Source: Paractinoplanes atraurantiacus (GTDB lineage Bacteria > Actinomycetota > Actinomycetes > Mycobacteriales > Micromonosporaceae). From it: a stretch of DNA of 64,000 nucleotides. The notes below the pieces were generated by a model. That model had not been told where the DNA came from and did not search any database. It saw only the letters and a list, made by a program, of their open reading frames with translations. The stretch is from contig NZ_OBDY01000029.1 in assembly GCF_900215205.1 (NCBI RefSeq), positions 81,591 through 145,590 of the forward strand, written 5' to 3'. Positions 32,492 through 41,552 of this stretch are shown piece by piece; position 1 is the stretch's first letter; every line of letters begins with the position of its first letter. A program made the translations under genes and the position numbers.

Positions 32492-33670
32492 GTGACCACA
32501 TCCACGCTCGAGGGCAGCCGCGGCGACCTCATCGTCTACTTCTCCGGCAGCCGCTGGGACGGCCCACCCGGCCACGACCGCAACATGGCGTCGGCCCTGA
32601 GCCGCTTCACCCCGGTCCTCTTCGTGGAACCACCGGTCTCGGCTTTGACTTCTTTGAAGCGTCCCGAGCTGGGCAGCCTGATGGACGGCCCGCGCCTGCG
32701 CGTGCTGTCCCCCCGCCTCGCTCACCTGGTGACGCCGGTCGTGCCCGGCCACAGCCGTCCCGGCCTGCACCGCCTCGTGCCGCCCATGGTGCGCCGAGCC
32801 ACCTCCCGCGCCGTTTCACAGCTCTTCCCCGGCCCGGCCACGCCGTTGGCCGCCGTCGTGTCCTCGCGGGTCGAGGACCCGGGCTTCGACATGCCCGCGC
32901 GGCGCCGGTTGTTCTACGCCACCGACGATCTGGTGGCCGGCGCCGGCATGCTGGGCCTCCCCCGCGAGCGTCTCCTCGCCGAGGAGACACGCTCACTGCG
33001 CCGGGCCGACGCGGTCGCGGTGGTCTCGGAGTCATTGCAGAAGAGGTACGCCGGTGACGGCTTCCCCTCGGAGTTCGTGCCCAACGGCTGCCGCCCCGAC
33101 CTCTACGCGTCGGTCGACGAGGCCCCGCTGCCCACTGACGTCGCTCTGGAAGGCCCCATCGCCGGCCTCCTGGGCCACGTCAACGACCGCATCGACCTGT
33201 CCCTGCTCGAAGCGGTCGCCGACACCGGCGCCTCGCTGCTCATCGTCGGCCCGGTCGCCCCCGGCTACCACGCCGACCGCTTCACCGCGCTCACCCAGCG
33301 CGCGAACGTCTGCTGGACCGGCCCCAAGCCGCACACCGACATGCCGTCGTACCTGCGCCTGATCGACGTGGGCCTCACCCCGTACGCCGACAACGAGTTC
33401 AACCGGGCCAGCTTCCCCTTGAAGACCCTCGAATATCTGGCCGCCGGCCGCGGCGGCGTGGCCACTCCCCTGCCCGCGGTGACGTGGCTCGGCACCGACC
33501 TGGTCACCCTGGCGTCGACCCCGTCCGCCTTCGCCGCCGCCGTGCGGGCGGAACTCGCGGTGCCCCGCACTCCCGCGCTGGCCGAAGCCCGCCGCGCCTT
33601 CGCCCAGAAGCACAGCTGGGACCGCCGCGCCGCCCAACTGGCCGACCTCCTCCACCTGGACGCCGCGTGA
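32492..33670 (+). CDS. Glycosyltransferase (TuaH-like, GT-B)
   Basis: This 392-residue protein reads HDRNMASALSRFTPVLFVEPP near residue 28 (cited by its ends HDRN and VEPP), FYATDDL, ADAVAVVSESLQKRY, FVPNGC, GLLGHVNDRIDL and FPLKTLEYLAAGRGGVATPLP. This is the pattern of TuaH-like and related GT-B enzymes that build teichuronic-acid or exopolysaccharide chains. GTG 32492 lies 10 bp after the beta-helix gene. The stop overlaps the GTG of the next glycosyltransferase. Confidence 0.85.
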   Translation: MTTSTLEGSRGDLIVYFSGSRWDGPPGHDRNMASALSRFTPVLFVEPPVSALTSLKRPELGSLMDGPRLRVLSPRLAHLVTPVVPGHSRPGLHRLVPPMVRRATSRAVSQLFPGPATPLAAVVSSRVEDPGFDMPARRRLFYATDDLVAGAGMLGLPRERLLAEETRSLRRADAVAVVSESLQKRYAGDGFPSEFVPNGCRPDLYASVDEAPLPTDVALEGPIAGLLGHVNDRIDLSLLEAVADTGASLLIVGPVAPGYHADRFTALTQRANVCWTGPKPHTDMPSYLRLIDVGLTPYADNEFNRASFPLKTLEYLAAGRGGVATPLPAVTWLGTDLVTLASTPSAFAAAVRAELAVPRTPALAEARRAFAQKHSWDRRAAQLADLLHLDAA

Positions 33671-34848
33671 AAATCCTCGTCTACGCCCACCGCCTCGAGG
33701 TCGGCGGCACCCAGGTCAACGCCATCGAGCTGGCCGCTTCCCTGCGCGACAACCACGGCTACGACCCGGTCCTGTTCGCGACCCCGGGCCCGATGGTGTC
33801 CCTGGCTTCGTCTCTCGGGCTGCGTTTCATCGGTGCGCCGGAACCGGGCGCCCACCCGTCACCGGCCCGCATGCGCGCCCTGCGCGCGGCCGTCCGCGAC
33901 GAGAAACCCGACCTGATCCACGCCTGGGACTGGACGCAGACCCTGGACGCCTTCTACGGCGTCCACCTGCCCACCGGCCTCCCGCTGCTGGCCACCGTCA
34001 TGTCGATGGCCGTCCCCCGCCTGATTCCCCGGGCGGTCAGAACCACCTTCGGCACGTACGAACTGCTGGACCAGGCCCGGGCCGCCGGCCGCGACCGCCT
34101 GGGCCTGCTCCTGCCACCGGTGGACGTCCACCTGAACGCCCCCGATCCCGCGCTGGGCAAGGACTTCCGCGCCACCCACGGCCTGTCCGACGACGACACC
34201 CTGGTGGTGACCGTCTCCCGCCTGGTCGAACACCTGAAGCTGGAAAGCCTCCGCCGCACGGTCGAGGCCATGACCACCTTGGGCGCTTCGCTGCCCGCAC
34301 TGAAACTCGTCATCGTCGGCGACGGCACCGCCCGCCCCGCGATCGAGGCGCAGGCCGCCGCGGTCAACGAGACCCTGGGCCGCCCCGCCGTGCTGCTGGT
34401 CGGTGCGATGTCCGACCCCCGCCCCGCCTACGCCGCCGCCGACGTGGTCGTGGGCATGGGCGGTTCTTCGTTGCGCTCCCTGGCTTTCGCCAAGCCCACG
34501 GTCGTCGTCGGCGAGAAGGGCTTCGCGTCGGCCTTCACCCCCGACACCGCCGAGAAGTTCCTCTACACAGGCATGTACGGCCTGGGCGACGGCGACGAGG
34601 GCAACCAGCACCTGATCGCCGAGATCCGCCGCCTGGCCACCCCGTCGTCCGCCACCGACCTGGGCGACTTCTCCCGCGACTTCATCCTGCGCAACTACTC
34701 CCTGGAGTCCGTCACGGCAAAGCTGGACGAGCTCTGCCGAGAAACAGTCGCCGACCACTCCCCCATACGCCGCCGAGCCACCGACGGCCTCCGCACAGCC
34801 GCCGTCCGCACCGCCGGCGCCGCCCGAGACCTGTTGCCCTCCCGCTGA
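33667..34848 (+). CDS. Family 4 glycosyltransferase
   Basis: This 393-residue GT-B enzyme has ILVYAHRLEVGGTQVNAIELA at the start (cited by ILVYAH and GGTQVNAIELA), LIHAWDW, VTVSRLVEHLKLESL, LVIVGDGTARPAIEAQA and AADVVVGMGGSSLRSLAFAKPTVV (cited by AADVVVGMGGSS), which holds the donor site. GTG 33667 overlaps the previous stop. It ends the plus-strand unit that began with the MFS transporter. Confidence 0.87.
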   Translation: MKILVYAHRLEVGGTQVNAIELAASLRDNHGYDPVLFATPGPMVSLASSLGLRFIGAPEPGAHPSPARMRALRAAVRDEKPDLIHAWDWTQTLDAFYGVHLPTGLPLLATVMSMAVPRLIPRAVRTTFGTYELLDQARAAGRDRLGLLLPPVDVHLNAPDPALGKDFRATHGLSDDDTLVVTVSRLVEHLKLESLRRTVEAMTTLGASLPALKLVIVGDGTARPAIEAQAAAVNETLGRPAVLLVGAMSDPRPAYAAADVVVGMGGSSLRSLAFAKPTVVVGEKGFASAFTPDTAEKFLYTGMYGLGDGDEGNQHLIAEIRRLATPSSATDLGDFSRDFILRNYSLESVTAKLDELCRETVADHSPIRRRATDGLRTAAVRTAGAARDLLPSR

Positions 34849-35021
34849 AATTGCAGCCAGCGCTTGCCGAGCCGATCCCAGCTGCGCTTGAAGAGCTTCT
34901 TCCGCGTCCGCGCATAGGCATTGGCCGTCTCGATCCGAGCCATCAGATCCTGCGCCAGCTCAAGTGGCGCCAGCCCGGGCACCGGCGCGGCCGACTGGAG
35001 CGGCGAATCCTTCGCACTCAT
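34695..35021 (-). CDS. Small hypothetical protein, partly antisense to the GT4 gene
   Basis: This is a 108-residue frame. The first 57 residues lie in the intergenic gap and look protein-like: LELAQDLMARIETANAYART followed by KKLFKRSWDRLGKRW, an amphipathic basic helix. The remaining half runs antisense to the glycosyltransferase end and is low-complexity Ala/Arg/Ser, suggesting read-through past a lost stop. No family was recognised and no ribosome site is visible before ATG 35021. It could be a small gene or the remnant of a larger one. Confidence 0.35.
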   Translation of the reverse strand: MSAKDSPLQSAAPVPGLAPLELAQDLMARIETANAYARTRKKLFKRSWDRLGKRWLQFQREGNRSRAAPAVRTAAVRRPSVARRRMGEWSATVSRQSSSSFAVTDSRE

Positions 35022-35085
35022 TTACGGATCGTAGCCGGGCAAATACGTTTGACCGACTTGCCCGGCGGCCGGGACGCTGGGCGTC

Positions 35086-35886
35086 ATGGATCCGACGTCG
35101 CTCGGGAACCGGATCGCCTGGGACGAGGCCTACCGGGAGCAGCTCCGGTTCTTCGGTGGCCTGCCGTCCGACGACACGCTGACGCCCGATGAGTACGAGC
35201 TGCTCCGGGACGTTTTGGCGGCGCAGCCGTTGGTGGTGCACCCGCAGAGCGGCAACGGTGAGGACGACATCGCGCTCGTCCGGGCCGGCGCCCGCGCGGT
35301 GATCGGCGCTGACTACAGCGAGATAGCCGTGACCGAGGCGCAAGCCCGGGCCGACCGTCTTGGTGCCGCCTGCCGCTACGCCCTGGCGACGGTTCCCGGC
35401 GTGCCGCTGCGTGACGGCTGCGCCGACCTTGTCTACACCGGCAAGGGCGCCCTGATCTGGATGCCCGACATCGATGCCTGGGCCGCCGAGATGGCCCGCC
35501 TGCTCCGGCCCGGCGGCCACCTGTTCGTCTACGAGGGTCACCCCGCCACCGAGCTCTGGACCTGGGACCTGGACGAGCCGAGAATCCGTCCCGACCGCGA
35601 TTATTTCGGCCGCTCCTTCGTCTGCGACGACTCGAGCTTTCCCGCCCACGGCGCCGTCATGTGGCAGTGGACCCTCGGCCGCACCGTGACCGCCGTCGTC
35701 CGGGCCGGCCTGGAGGTCCGTCACCTGGCCGAGTACCCCGAGCCGTTCTGGCGCATGGGCGACGTGGATGCCGCGGCCTTCCGCGGCCGCCTCCCCAACG
35801 CCTTCGCCCTCCTGGCCCGGGCCGGCACCGCGGCGCCGGTCAGCGGCGGTGCTGTGGGCGCCGCCGGCGCAGCGGCTCTCCGTTGA
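35086..35886 (+). CDS. SAM-dependent methyltransferase
   Basis: This 266-residue protein has an AdoMet fold with an atypical motif I (PLVVHPQSGNGEDDIALVRAG is cited by its ends PLVVHP and ALVRAG), VIGADYSEIAVTEAQARAD (acidic end of strand 2), GCADLVYTGKGALIW, and LLRPGGHLFVYEGHP after motif III. It resembles UbiE/Methyltransf_11 enzymes. It is separated from the exopolysaccharide units by direction, and its 3' end overlaps the convergent small LPKTG protein by 47 bp. The substrate is unknown. Confidence 0.8.
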   Translation: MDPTSLGNRIAWDEAYREQLRFFGGLPSDDTLTPDEYELLRDVLAAQPLVVHPQSGNGEDDIALVRAGARAVIGADYSEIAVTEAQARADRLGAACRYALATVPGVPLRDGCADLVYTGKGALIWMPDIDAWAAEMARLLRPGGHLFVYEGHPATELWTWDLDEPRIRPDRDYFGRSFVCDDSSFPAHGAVMWQWTLGRTVTAVVRAGLEVRHLAEYPEPFWRMGDVDAAAFRGRLPNAFALLARAGTAAPVSGGAVGAAGAAALR

Positions 35887-36085
35887 CGGTCAGCCGGAAA
35901 CGGCTGCCGCGCACACCGACCGGGATCGGCTCGACCGCGATCCGCGGCGCGAACTTCGACAAGGTGATCAGCAGACCGCCGATGACGGCGACGGCGATGC
36001 CGAGCCACACCAGGTTCATCACGCTCAGCGCGAGACCGCCGACCGCGAACCCGGCCCCGGTCTTCGGCAACATACTTTGGTACAT
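35840..36085 (-). CDS. Small membrane protein with N-terminal LPKTG motif
   Basis: This 81-residue protein (MYQSMLPKTGAGF at the start) has the sortase-like pentapeptide LPKTG at residues 6-10. A hydrophobic stretch follows to about residue 43, then KFAPR and a basic tail ending RRRRPQHRR. The order motif-TM-basic is that of a C-terminal sorting signal, but nothing precedes it, so sortase cleavage would release only nine residues. An alternative ATG at 36073 gives a protein starting at LPKTG. It lies 33 bp downstream of the processive-type GT2 and is likely co-transcribed. Confidence 0.6.
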   Translation of the reverse strand: MYQSMLPKTGAGFAVGGLALSVMNLVWLGIAVAVIGGLLITLSKFAPRIAVEPIPVGVRGSRFRLTVNGEPLRRRRPQHRR

Positions 36086-36118
36086 GTCCGACCCTTCGAT
36101 CGAGGTGAACCGCGGCGC

Positions 36119-37297
36119 TCAGGTGGCGGCCCAGCCGCCCTTGTCGCCGCGGAGGAACTTGAGGAACGCCTTCGAGTAGATGAAGGTCAACAGCAGCGTG
36201 TACAGCTGCTCGGGCACGAAGAGCCCCGCGTACAGGCGGGCCCGCCAGCCCATCGGCCAGACCGACCACACCCGCTCGGCGAGCAGCACGGCCGACGGGA
36301 TCGTCCACCACCAGGAGAAGCTCACTCCGCCGAAGGCGATCAGCGAGACCGCGAGGGCGATGAGGTACGTGGCGGCCACCATCGCGGAGAGCAGAAGGCC
36401 GGCCTGCTGGCGCCAGTAGACCCAGCGCATGTGGAACGGCATGAGACGGCCGTACTGGGTGATGTTGCGCAGGGCGCCGAGATACCAGCGCTCGCGCTGC
36501 CCGATCAGCTTGGGGATGCTCTCCATCACGTCGGTGGTCGCCCACATCCCGGCCGGGGAGATCACCCGGTAGCCGCACGCCTGGAGGGCGAAGGTGAGCT
36601 CGTTGTCCTCGGTCAGACTGTGGGTGTCGTAGAAGGACCGGCCGCCGGGCAGCAGCGACCCTTCCCGGCGCTGGCGGCGGACGTCCAGCAAAGCGCCGTA
36701 GGAGAACAGGGTGCCGGTGCCGGTGAGCACGAAAGCCCGGTGTCCCATGCGCTTCGCGGTCTGGCCGTACCGGTGGTATTCCATGCGCTGCAGGTAGCCG
36801 AGCCTGCTGTCGCAGTCCCGGCCGGCGAACGTGCCACCCACGCCGCCGACTCCGGAGGTCAGGTTGGCGGCGGCGGTCTCGAGGAACCCCGGTGACAGCG
36901 TGGTGTCGGCGTCCATGACGAGCATGGCCCAGCTCCACGGCTCGGCCAGGTAGGGCTCCAGCCGGTCCAGCGCGAAGTTGATCGCCCCGGCCTTCTTGTC
37001 GGGATTGTGCCCGGGGAAGGTGATGACGTAGGCCCCGGCGCCGGCGGCGACCTCGGCGGTGTCGTCGTGGCAGTTGTTCGGCACCACCACGATCAGGTCG
37101 GGTGGCCGGGTCTGCCGGTGCAGCGAGGCGATGGTGGCCGCGATCGCGTCCCCTTCGTTGTAGGCGGGAACGACAGCCGCGATCTTCAGCGCTGGCGCGG
37201 GCGCGACGCGCCTGGTCCCCTCGCCGGGGATGCGCGGCCGCGGAATGCGGGTGTGAGTGCCGGCGTCCATACGAAGTCCTTGATCGTCTGCGGACAT
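36119..37297 (-). CDS. Processive-type family 2 glycosyltransferase with C-terminal membrane domain
   Basis: This protein of about 392 residues has the full D, D, D, QxxRW set. AVVPAYNEGDAIAATIASL begins the GT-A domain, VMDADTTLSPGF gives the DxD, SLTEDNELTFALQACGY the catalytic base, and IGQRERWYLGALRN the QxxRW motif of cellulose, hyaluronan and poly-GlcNAc synthases. Three to four TM segments follow. It therefore may polymerise and export a homopolymer by itself. I chose ATG 37297; ATG 37333 and 37270 are also in frame. It is the last glycosyltransferase of the minus-strand block. Confidence 0.85.
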   Translation of the reverse strand: MSADDQGLRMDAGTHTRIPRPRIPGEGTRRVAPAPALKIAAVVPAYNEGDAIAATIASLHRQTRPPDLIVVVPNNCHDDTAEVAAGAGAYVITFPGHNPDKKAGAINFALDRLEPYLAEPWSWAMLVMDADTTLSPGFLETAAANLTSGVGGVGGTFAGRDCDSRLGYLQRMEYHRYGQTAKRMGHRAFVLTGTGTLFSYGALLDVRRQRREGSLLPGGRSFYDTHSLTEDNELTFALQACGYRVISPAGMWATTDVMESIPKLIGQRERWYLGALRNITQYGRLMPFHMRWVYWRQQAGLLLSAMVAATYLIALAVSLIAFGGVSFSWWWTIPSAVLLAERVWSVWPMGWRARLYAGLFVPEQLYTLLLTFIYSKAFLKFLRGDKGGWAAT

Positions 37298-37829
37298 GTG
37301 TGGTGTATCCGGCCAAGACGATATTCCCGGCACGCCGACAGCGGCATCGCCCGCGGGAGGTCACCCGAATGGAGATCAACGCCGATGTCCGGCGCAGCGG
37401 TCCAACGATCATCACCCCGCCGCCGCGATCCGGCCGACCGCGTCTGCCAAGCGCGAACAGTGAGCGCGCGGCCGAGCGGCTGTCCGCGCACAGCGATCAA
37501 ACAAATGGGCGCGGTCTCACAAAAGGCTCTTATAACACAAAGCGAACCTCCGAAGTGGAGGCGGCCCGGACTTACGGGCGGCGCGGCAAAGAGACGAGCC
37601 AAGGCCCCCAGAAGCGAAGCAGCACAGGCCAATCTGCGGAGGCGGAGGCGGAGGCGGAGGCGGAGCCGGAACGGCGCTCGCGCCAGGCGCAGTCCCGGTG
37701 CGGGGCCGGGAGTCGGCGAAGGCCGAGCCGCGAACGCCGGACCGCGACCGCTGAGCCGCGAACGCTGGGCCGCGGAGCCAGGAGCGGCGGGACCAAGAGG
37801 CGGCGGGAGCGGGGGCGGTGGAGAGAGAT
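37298..37829. other. 532-bp intergenic region with low-complexity GC repeats
   Basis: Between the processive GT2 and the flippase no convincing gene is seen. The right half is very GC-rich and contains five perfect GCGGAG units and a 13-bp direct repeat GAGCCGCGAACGC (37725-37737 and 37753-37765). The left half has a contrasting AT-rich patch, CTTATAACACAAAG (37529-37542), the most AT-rich part of this gap and a possible promoter core. An open plus-strand frame across it is Arg/Glu/Ala-rich and has no family features. Confidence 0.5.
37636..37665 (+). repeat. (GCGGAG)5 microsatellite
   Basis: Five uninterrupted 6-bp units lie in the intergenic region between the GT2 and flippase genes. Such a tract can change length by slippage. 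It is outside both coding sequences, so any effect would be on transcription or transcript stability. Confidence 0.8.
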
Positions 37830-39290
37830 TCAGATGGTTGTTGTCGCCACCTCGGGCTTGGTGGGCTCCGGGGTGGGTGCGGGCGTGCGGATCAGGCGGA
37901 GGGTGGGCCAGGCGACGGCGGCGAAGGCGGCCGTGCTCAGCAGGGCGCCCAGGAACAGGGTGAGGAGGTCGCCGTCGACCACCCGCTGGACGATGATGCC
38001 GACCACGGCGGCGGCCACGCCGGCCAGGACGGGGCGGATGCAGGCGCGGACGGCGTCCCACCACGGGATGGGGACGGTGGCCACGGCGGCCAGGTGGAGG
38101 GGAATGGCCACGGCCAGGGCGACGACCAGGTGGGCTATGCCGGCGCCCCGGATGCCGGCGTGGGAGACGCCGATGATCAGGGCCGGGAGCAGGGCGACGA
38201 TCCACGCCGCCTGGATGTACATGTTCAGGCGGGCCTTGCCGACGGCCGTCAGCAGGTCGGCCGCCAGCTGCATCGCCACCCGCAGGCCGCCCAGGACGGC
38301 CAGGAACGTCAGGGCCGCCGCCGCGCCCGACCACTCGGAGCCGTAGACCACCCGGGTGGCCGGCAGGGCGTACACCGCCAAGCCCGCCACCACCAGCGAC
38401 GTCGGGATCAGCATCAAGGTCAGGGAGCGGCTGAACGCCGATCTCAATGCCGGCAGGTTCTCCTGTAGGCGGGCGAACGCCGGCACCGACACGCGGGCCA
38501 CCGCGACCGACAGGATGCTGACCGGCCAGCTCGACAGGTTGAAGGCCATCAGGTAGAGACCCAGGGCCTCCGGGCTCATCAGGCGCCCGACCACGATGTA
38601 GTCGAGGTTCATTAGGCCCACCGCCAGCAGCAGCGTCCCGGCGATGGGCAGGCCGCCGCGCAGCACGTGACCCGCCGCCTCGCGGTCCCAGCCGGGCCGG
38701 AACCGCTGCGGCGTGAAGACCAGCAGCAGCACCCCGTTGACCAGGTTGCCGACGAAGCGGCCCCAGGCCAGGCTCCACGCGCCGAAGCCCAGTGACGCCA
38801 GCACGATGGACAGGCCGAGCGTCACGATCATGCCGGTGAGGTCGGCCGTGGCCCGGCGCCCCTGCATGAAGTTGCGGGTCAGCATGGCCGACGGCACCGC
38901 GAACAGGCCGTTGATGACCACCGAGACGGCCAGCAGGCGGACGATGCCCGCCGCCTCCGGGGCGTTCAGGGCCGACGCGATGCCCGGCGCCCCGAAGAAC
39001 GCCGCCGCCGCCACCAGGCAGCTCGCGGCGAAGATCAGGGTGGTCGCGGTCGGGGCGATCTTCTCGATCTTGCCGGCCCAGCGGACCAGGGTCGGCTCGA
39101 TGCCGAGGTCGTTGATGTTGACCAGGATCATGAGGACGACCAGGGCGACCGTGAACTGGCCGTAGTCCGCGGGTGAGAGCAGCCGGGCCAGGATGATGCC
39201 GCTGAGGACCGTGCCGGCGCGGGTGGCCAGGCTGCTGACGAAGCTCCAGCCCAGGCCGCGCTTGACTAGTTTGCCGAGCGGCTCTTCCAC
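37830..39290 (-). CDS. Wzx-like oligosaccharide flippase
   Basis: This 486-residue protein has 12-14 TM segments and the polysaccharide-synthase/MVF superfamily start LGWSFVSSLATRAGTVLSGI followed by ILARLLSPADYGQFTVAL. It flips undecaprenyl-linked repeat units across the membrane. A Pro/Thr-rich tail (TPAPTPEPTKPE) ends the chain. ATG 39290 lies 13 bp after the polymerase gene on the same strand, so flippase, polymerase and chain-length genes form a Wzx-Wzy-Wzz set. Confidence 0.87.
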   Translation of the reverse strand: MEEPLGKLVKRGLGWSFVSSLATRAGTVLSGIILARLLSPADYGQFTVALVVLMILVNINDLGIEPTLVRWAGKIEKIAPTATTLIFAASCLVAAAAFFGAPGIASALNAPEAAGIVRLLAVSVVINGLFAVPSAMLTRNFMQGRRATADLTGMIVTLGLSIVLASLGFGAWSLAWGRFVGNLVNGVLLLVFTPQRFRPGWDREAAGHVLRGGLPIAGTLLLAVGLMNLDYIVVGRLMSPEALGLYLMAFNLSSWPVSILSVAVARVSVPAFARLQENLPALRSAFSRSLTLMLIPTSLVVAGLAVYALPATRVVYGSEWSGAAAALTFLAVLGGLRVAMQLAADLLTAVGKARLNMYIQAAWIVALLPALIIGVSHAGIRGAGIAHLVVALAVAIPLHLAAVATVPIPWWDAVRACIRPVLAGVAAAVVGIIVQRVVDGDLLTLFLGALLSTAAFAAVAWPTLRLIRTPAPTPEPTKPEVATTTI

Positions 39291-39303
39291 CGAAATGTTC
39301 CTT

Positions 39304-40680
39304 TCACACCCGGGACCAGCGCGGAGCCGAGGTCCGGATCTCCCGGGACGGGTGGGTGAGGCGCCACACCGCGCCGCAGAGGCCGACCGTCATGCCGAGC
39401 GAGAGCGAGTACGTCGTGTAGGTGAGGCAGTCGAACGTGTACGTGATGAACAGGGCCATCACCTGGGTCGAGATGAGCACCAGGCAGAGGTGTCTCTGCT
39501 CGCTGGTCTCGGCCCGGCGCATGGCGATCGCCGCGACCGTGATCGCGGTCAGGTGCAGACCGGCCAGGACGACGATGCCCACGATGCCGTTCTCCAGGGC
39601 CGTGCGCATCCACTGGTTGTCCAGGAACTGGTACATGGGCCATTCCCACGTGCCGGATCCGCGGCCGAACCACGGGCGCTGGCTGAAGTACGTGCCGACC
39701 ATCGCGTACCGCTCGGTGCGCACCTGGATGCTCGAGTCCTCGCTCGCTCCGGCGAAGATGTCGTAGATGGTGCGGACCGTCGACGGCTGGATGGCCGAGA
39801 TGGCCACGACCGCCGTGATGCCCATCGCGATGATGTTGTATCGGGTCCGCCACGTCCAGAGCGGCATGAGGATCAGCAGGGCGATGAAGATCGAGATGAT
39901 GCCCGTACGCGAGATCGTGACCAGGATGCCGGCCACGATCAGGAACGCCGCGGCCCCGTACAGACCCCGGACGATCTGCTTGGCCGAGAACTTGGCGAAG
40001 TGGATGGCGATCGGGACGGCCAGCGACAGGGCCGCCGCCAGCTCCAGGTAGTGGGTGGTCGTCGACGGCACCCGTAAGCCGCTGCCGCGCACCTGGAAGC
40101 CGGGCACGCCGAGGTTGGTCAGGCCGGGAACCTGCATGTACTCGACGATGTTGACCGGCAGCACCCGTTGCAGGAGGCCGATGACCGACATGTAGACGCA
40201 GCACCAGATGAACACCTGGAGCAGGAAGCGCAGCCGGCTCCAGTTGGAGATGCCGTCGGCCGCCACCAGGATGACCCCGAGGAACGCCGCCCCACCGGCC
40301 AGCAACGACCGGTCGGCCGCGTTCGCCTCCAGCGGGGTCAGACCCCGGGCGAAGGCGATGACGTACGAGACCAGCAGTGACAGGAAGAAGAACAGCGCCG
40401 CCCAGCGGATCGGCTGTGGCCCGGGCATCACCAGCTCGGGGCTGAGACGCGTGGCGAGCCACCAGCAGAACAGCAGGACACACAGGACCGTCCCGGGCCG
40501 GCCGACGTCGGCCGTGGTGCCCGGGATGATCAGCCGGGACGGGATGAGGGTGAGCCAGCCGAGGACCACGGCCAGGCCGAACGCCGCGTCCAGCACGACC
40601 AGCCGGCGGCGGGTCGCGTACATCTGGTCGGCGAACAGCGCCGGTTCGAGGTCTCTCGCCGAGATCGGCGGGGCGCTCAA
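39304..40680 (-). CDS. O-antigen polymerase/ligase-like membrane protein (Wzy type)
   Basis: This 458-residue protein has about 11-12 TM segments and a large extracytoplasmic loop with RGSGLRVPSTTTHYLELAAA and RTERYAMVGTYFSQRPWFGR (the O-antigen ligase/Wzy_C signature with GRGSG). It would join repeat units outside the membrane. The start codon appears to be TTG 40680, overlapping the chain-length gene stop as TTGA; the next in-frame ATG is 20 codons further. Confidence 0.84.
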   Translation of the reverse strand: MSAPPISARDLEPALFADQMYATRRRLVVLDAAFGLAVVLGWLTLIPSRLIIPGTTADVGRPGTVLCVLLFCWWLATRLSPELVMPGPQPIRWAALFFFLSLLVSYVIAFARGLTPLEANAADRSLLAGGAAFLGVILVAADGISNWSRLRFLLQVFIWCCVYMSVIGLLQRVLPVNIVEYMQVPGLTNLGVPGFQVRGSGLRVPSTTTHYLELAAALSLAVPIAIHFAKFSAKQIVRGLYGAAAFLIVAGILVTISRTGIISIFIALLILMPLWTWRTRYNIIAMGITAVVAISAIQPSTVRTIYDIFAGASEDSSIQVRTERYAMVGTYFSQRPWFGRGSGTWEWPMYQFLDNQWMRTALENGIVGIVVLAGLHLTAITVAAIAMRRAETSEQRHLCLVLISTQVMALFITYTFDCLTYTTYSLSLGMTVGLCGAVWRLTHPSREIRTSAPRWSRV

Positions 40681-41552
40681 GTGCGCCTGCCGCGATCGTT
40701 GCCCCGCTCACCGCCTTGACGGGCCCGCGGCATGGACGGGATCACGATGGTCTCAGCACCGGGGTCGCGGCCGTTCTGCTGCTGGGCGCCGCCACGGGCG
40801 TACTGGCCGAGAGGTTTGGTCTTGTCGGCGTCGCCGTTGACGCTGGGCCGGTTGATCTGCGGAACGGACGGGAAGGTGCCGTTCAGCGGGATCGCGGCCG
40901 AGCCCGGCGGCATCTCGGGAGCGGCGCCGGCGTCACCGCCCTTGCGGCGCTTGCGGCGGCGCAGGAGCGTGTCGACCAGGATGGTGATGCCGCCGGTGAG
41001 CAGGATGCCGATGGCGAAGATGACGACCACGGCCCGCTTGACCTTGCCGCCCGGGCGCTTGAGGTTCTCGCCCTTGTCGAGCCGGTAGGCGGTGATCATG
41101 TCGGCTTTCTTGACGTTGTACTGCTTCTGCAGCGAGTCGACCGACTTCTCGTACTGTGTCGTCACCTCGGTGGTGGCCGACTGCGCCTCCTCGAGGGTGG
41201 GCGCGACGACCGCGATGATCGCCACCGGGTTCTTGTCCGAGATGGTGATCTCGAAGCTCGCCGTCTCGTCCTTCTTCTTGAGAGCGTCGAGGAAGGTCTG
41301 GTCCTGCGTGGCCACCGTGGCGGCGTTGCTCAGCGACGAGAGGCCGAGCGCCAGCCACGGGTTCTGCACCGAAATGACCTTGTTCGGGTCGGAGGCCACG
41401 GTCGGTGGGATCAGCTGGACGTACGAGGTGATCGCGTAGTCCGGCTTGATCTCGGTCGCGGCGTAGCCCGTCGCGGCTATCGTGACCAGCAAGAGCGTAA
41501 CCGAGACATACCAGCGGCGAATCATGAGCTTGGTAAGGTCCCAGAAATCCAT
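40677..41552 (-). CDS. Wzz-like chain length determinant protein without kinase domain
   Basis: This 291-residue protein has TM1 (about residues 14-34), an extracytoplasmic region with SYVQLIPPTVASDP and coiled-coil character (TTEVTTQYEKSVDSLQKQYN), TM2 (about 172-194) and a cytoplasmic Arg/Pro/Gly-rich tail. This is Wzz/YveK-like topology; no Walker motif is present, so the tyrosine kinase partner is absent or encoded elsewhere. ATG 41552 begins the Wzz-Wzy-Wzx unit. Confidence 0.85.
   Translation of the reverse strand: MDFWDLTKLMIRRWYVSVTLLLVTIAATGYAATEIKPDYAITSYVQLIPPTVASDPNKVISVQNPWLALGLSSLSNAATVATQDQTFLDALKKKDETASFEITISDKNPVAIIAVVAPTLEEAQSATTEVTTQYEKSVDSLQKQYNVKKADMITAYRLDKGENLKRPGGKVKRAVVVIFAIGILLTGGITILVDTLLRRRKRRKGGDAGAAPEMPPGSAAIPLNGTFPSVPQINRPSVNGDADKTKPLGQYARGGAQQQNGRDPGAETIVIPSMPRARQGGERGNDRGRRT

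Noticed and set aside
37102..38346. Plus-strand frame crossing the 532-bp gap into the flippase
   Set aside because: It is antisense at both ends; the intergenic part is low-complexity Ala/Glu/Arg encoded by the GCGGAG tract.
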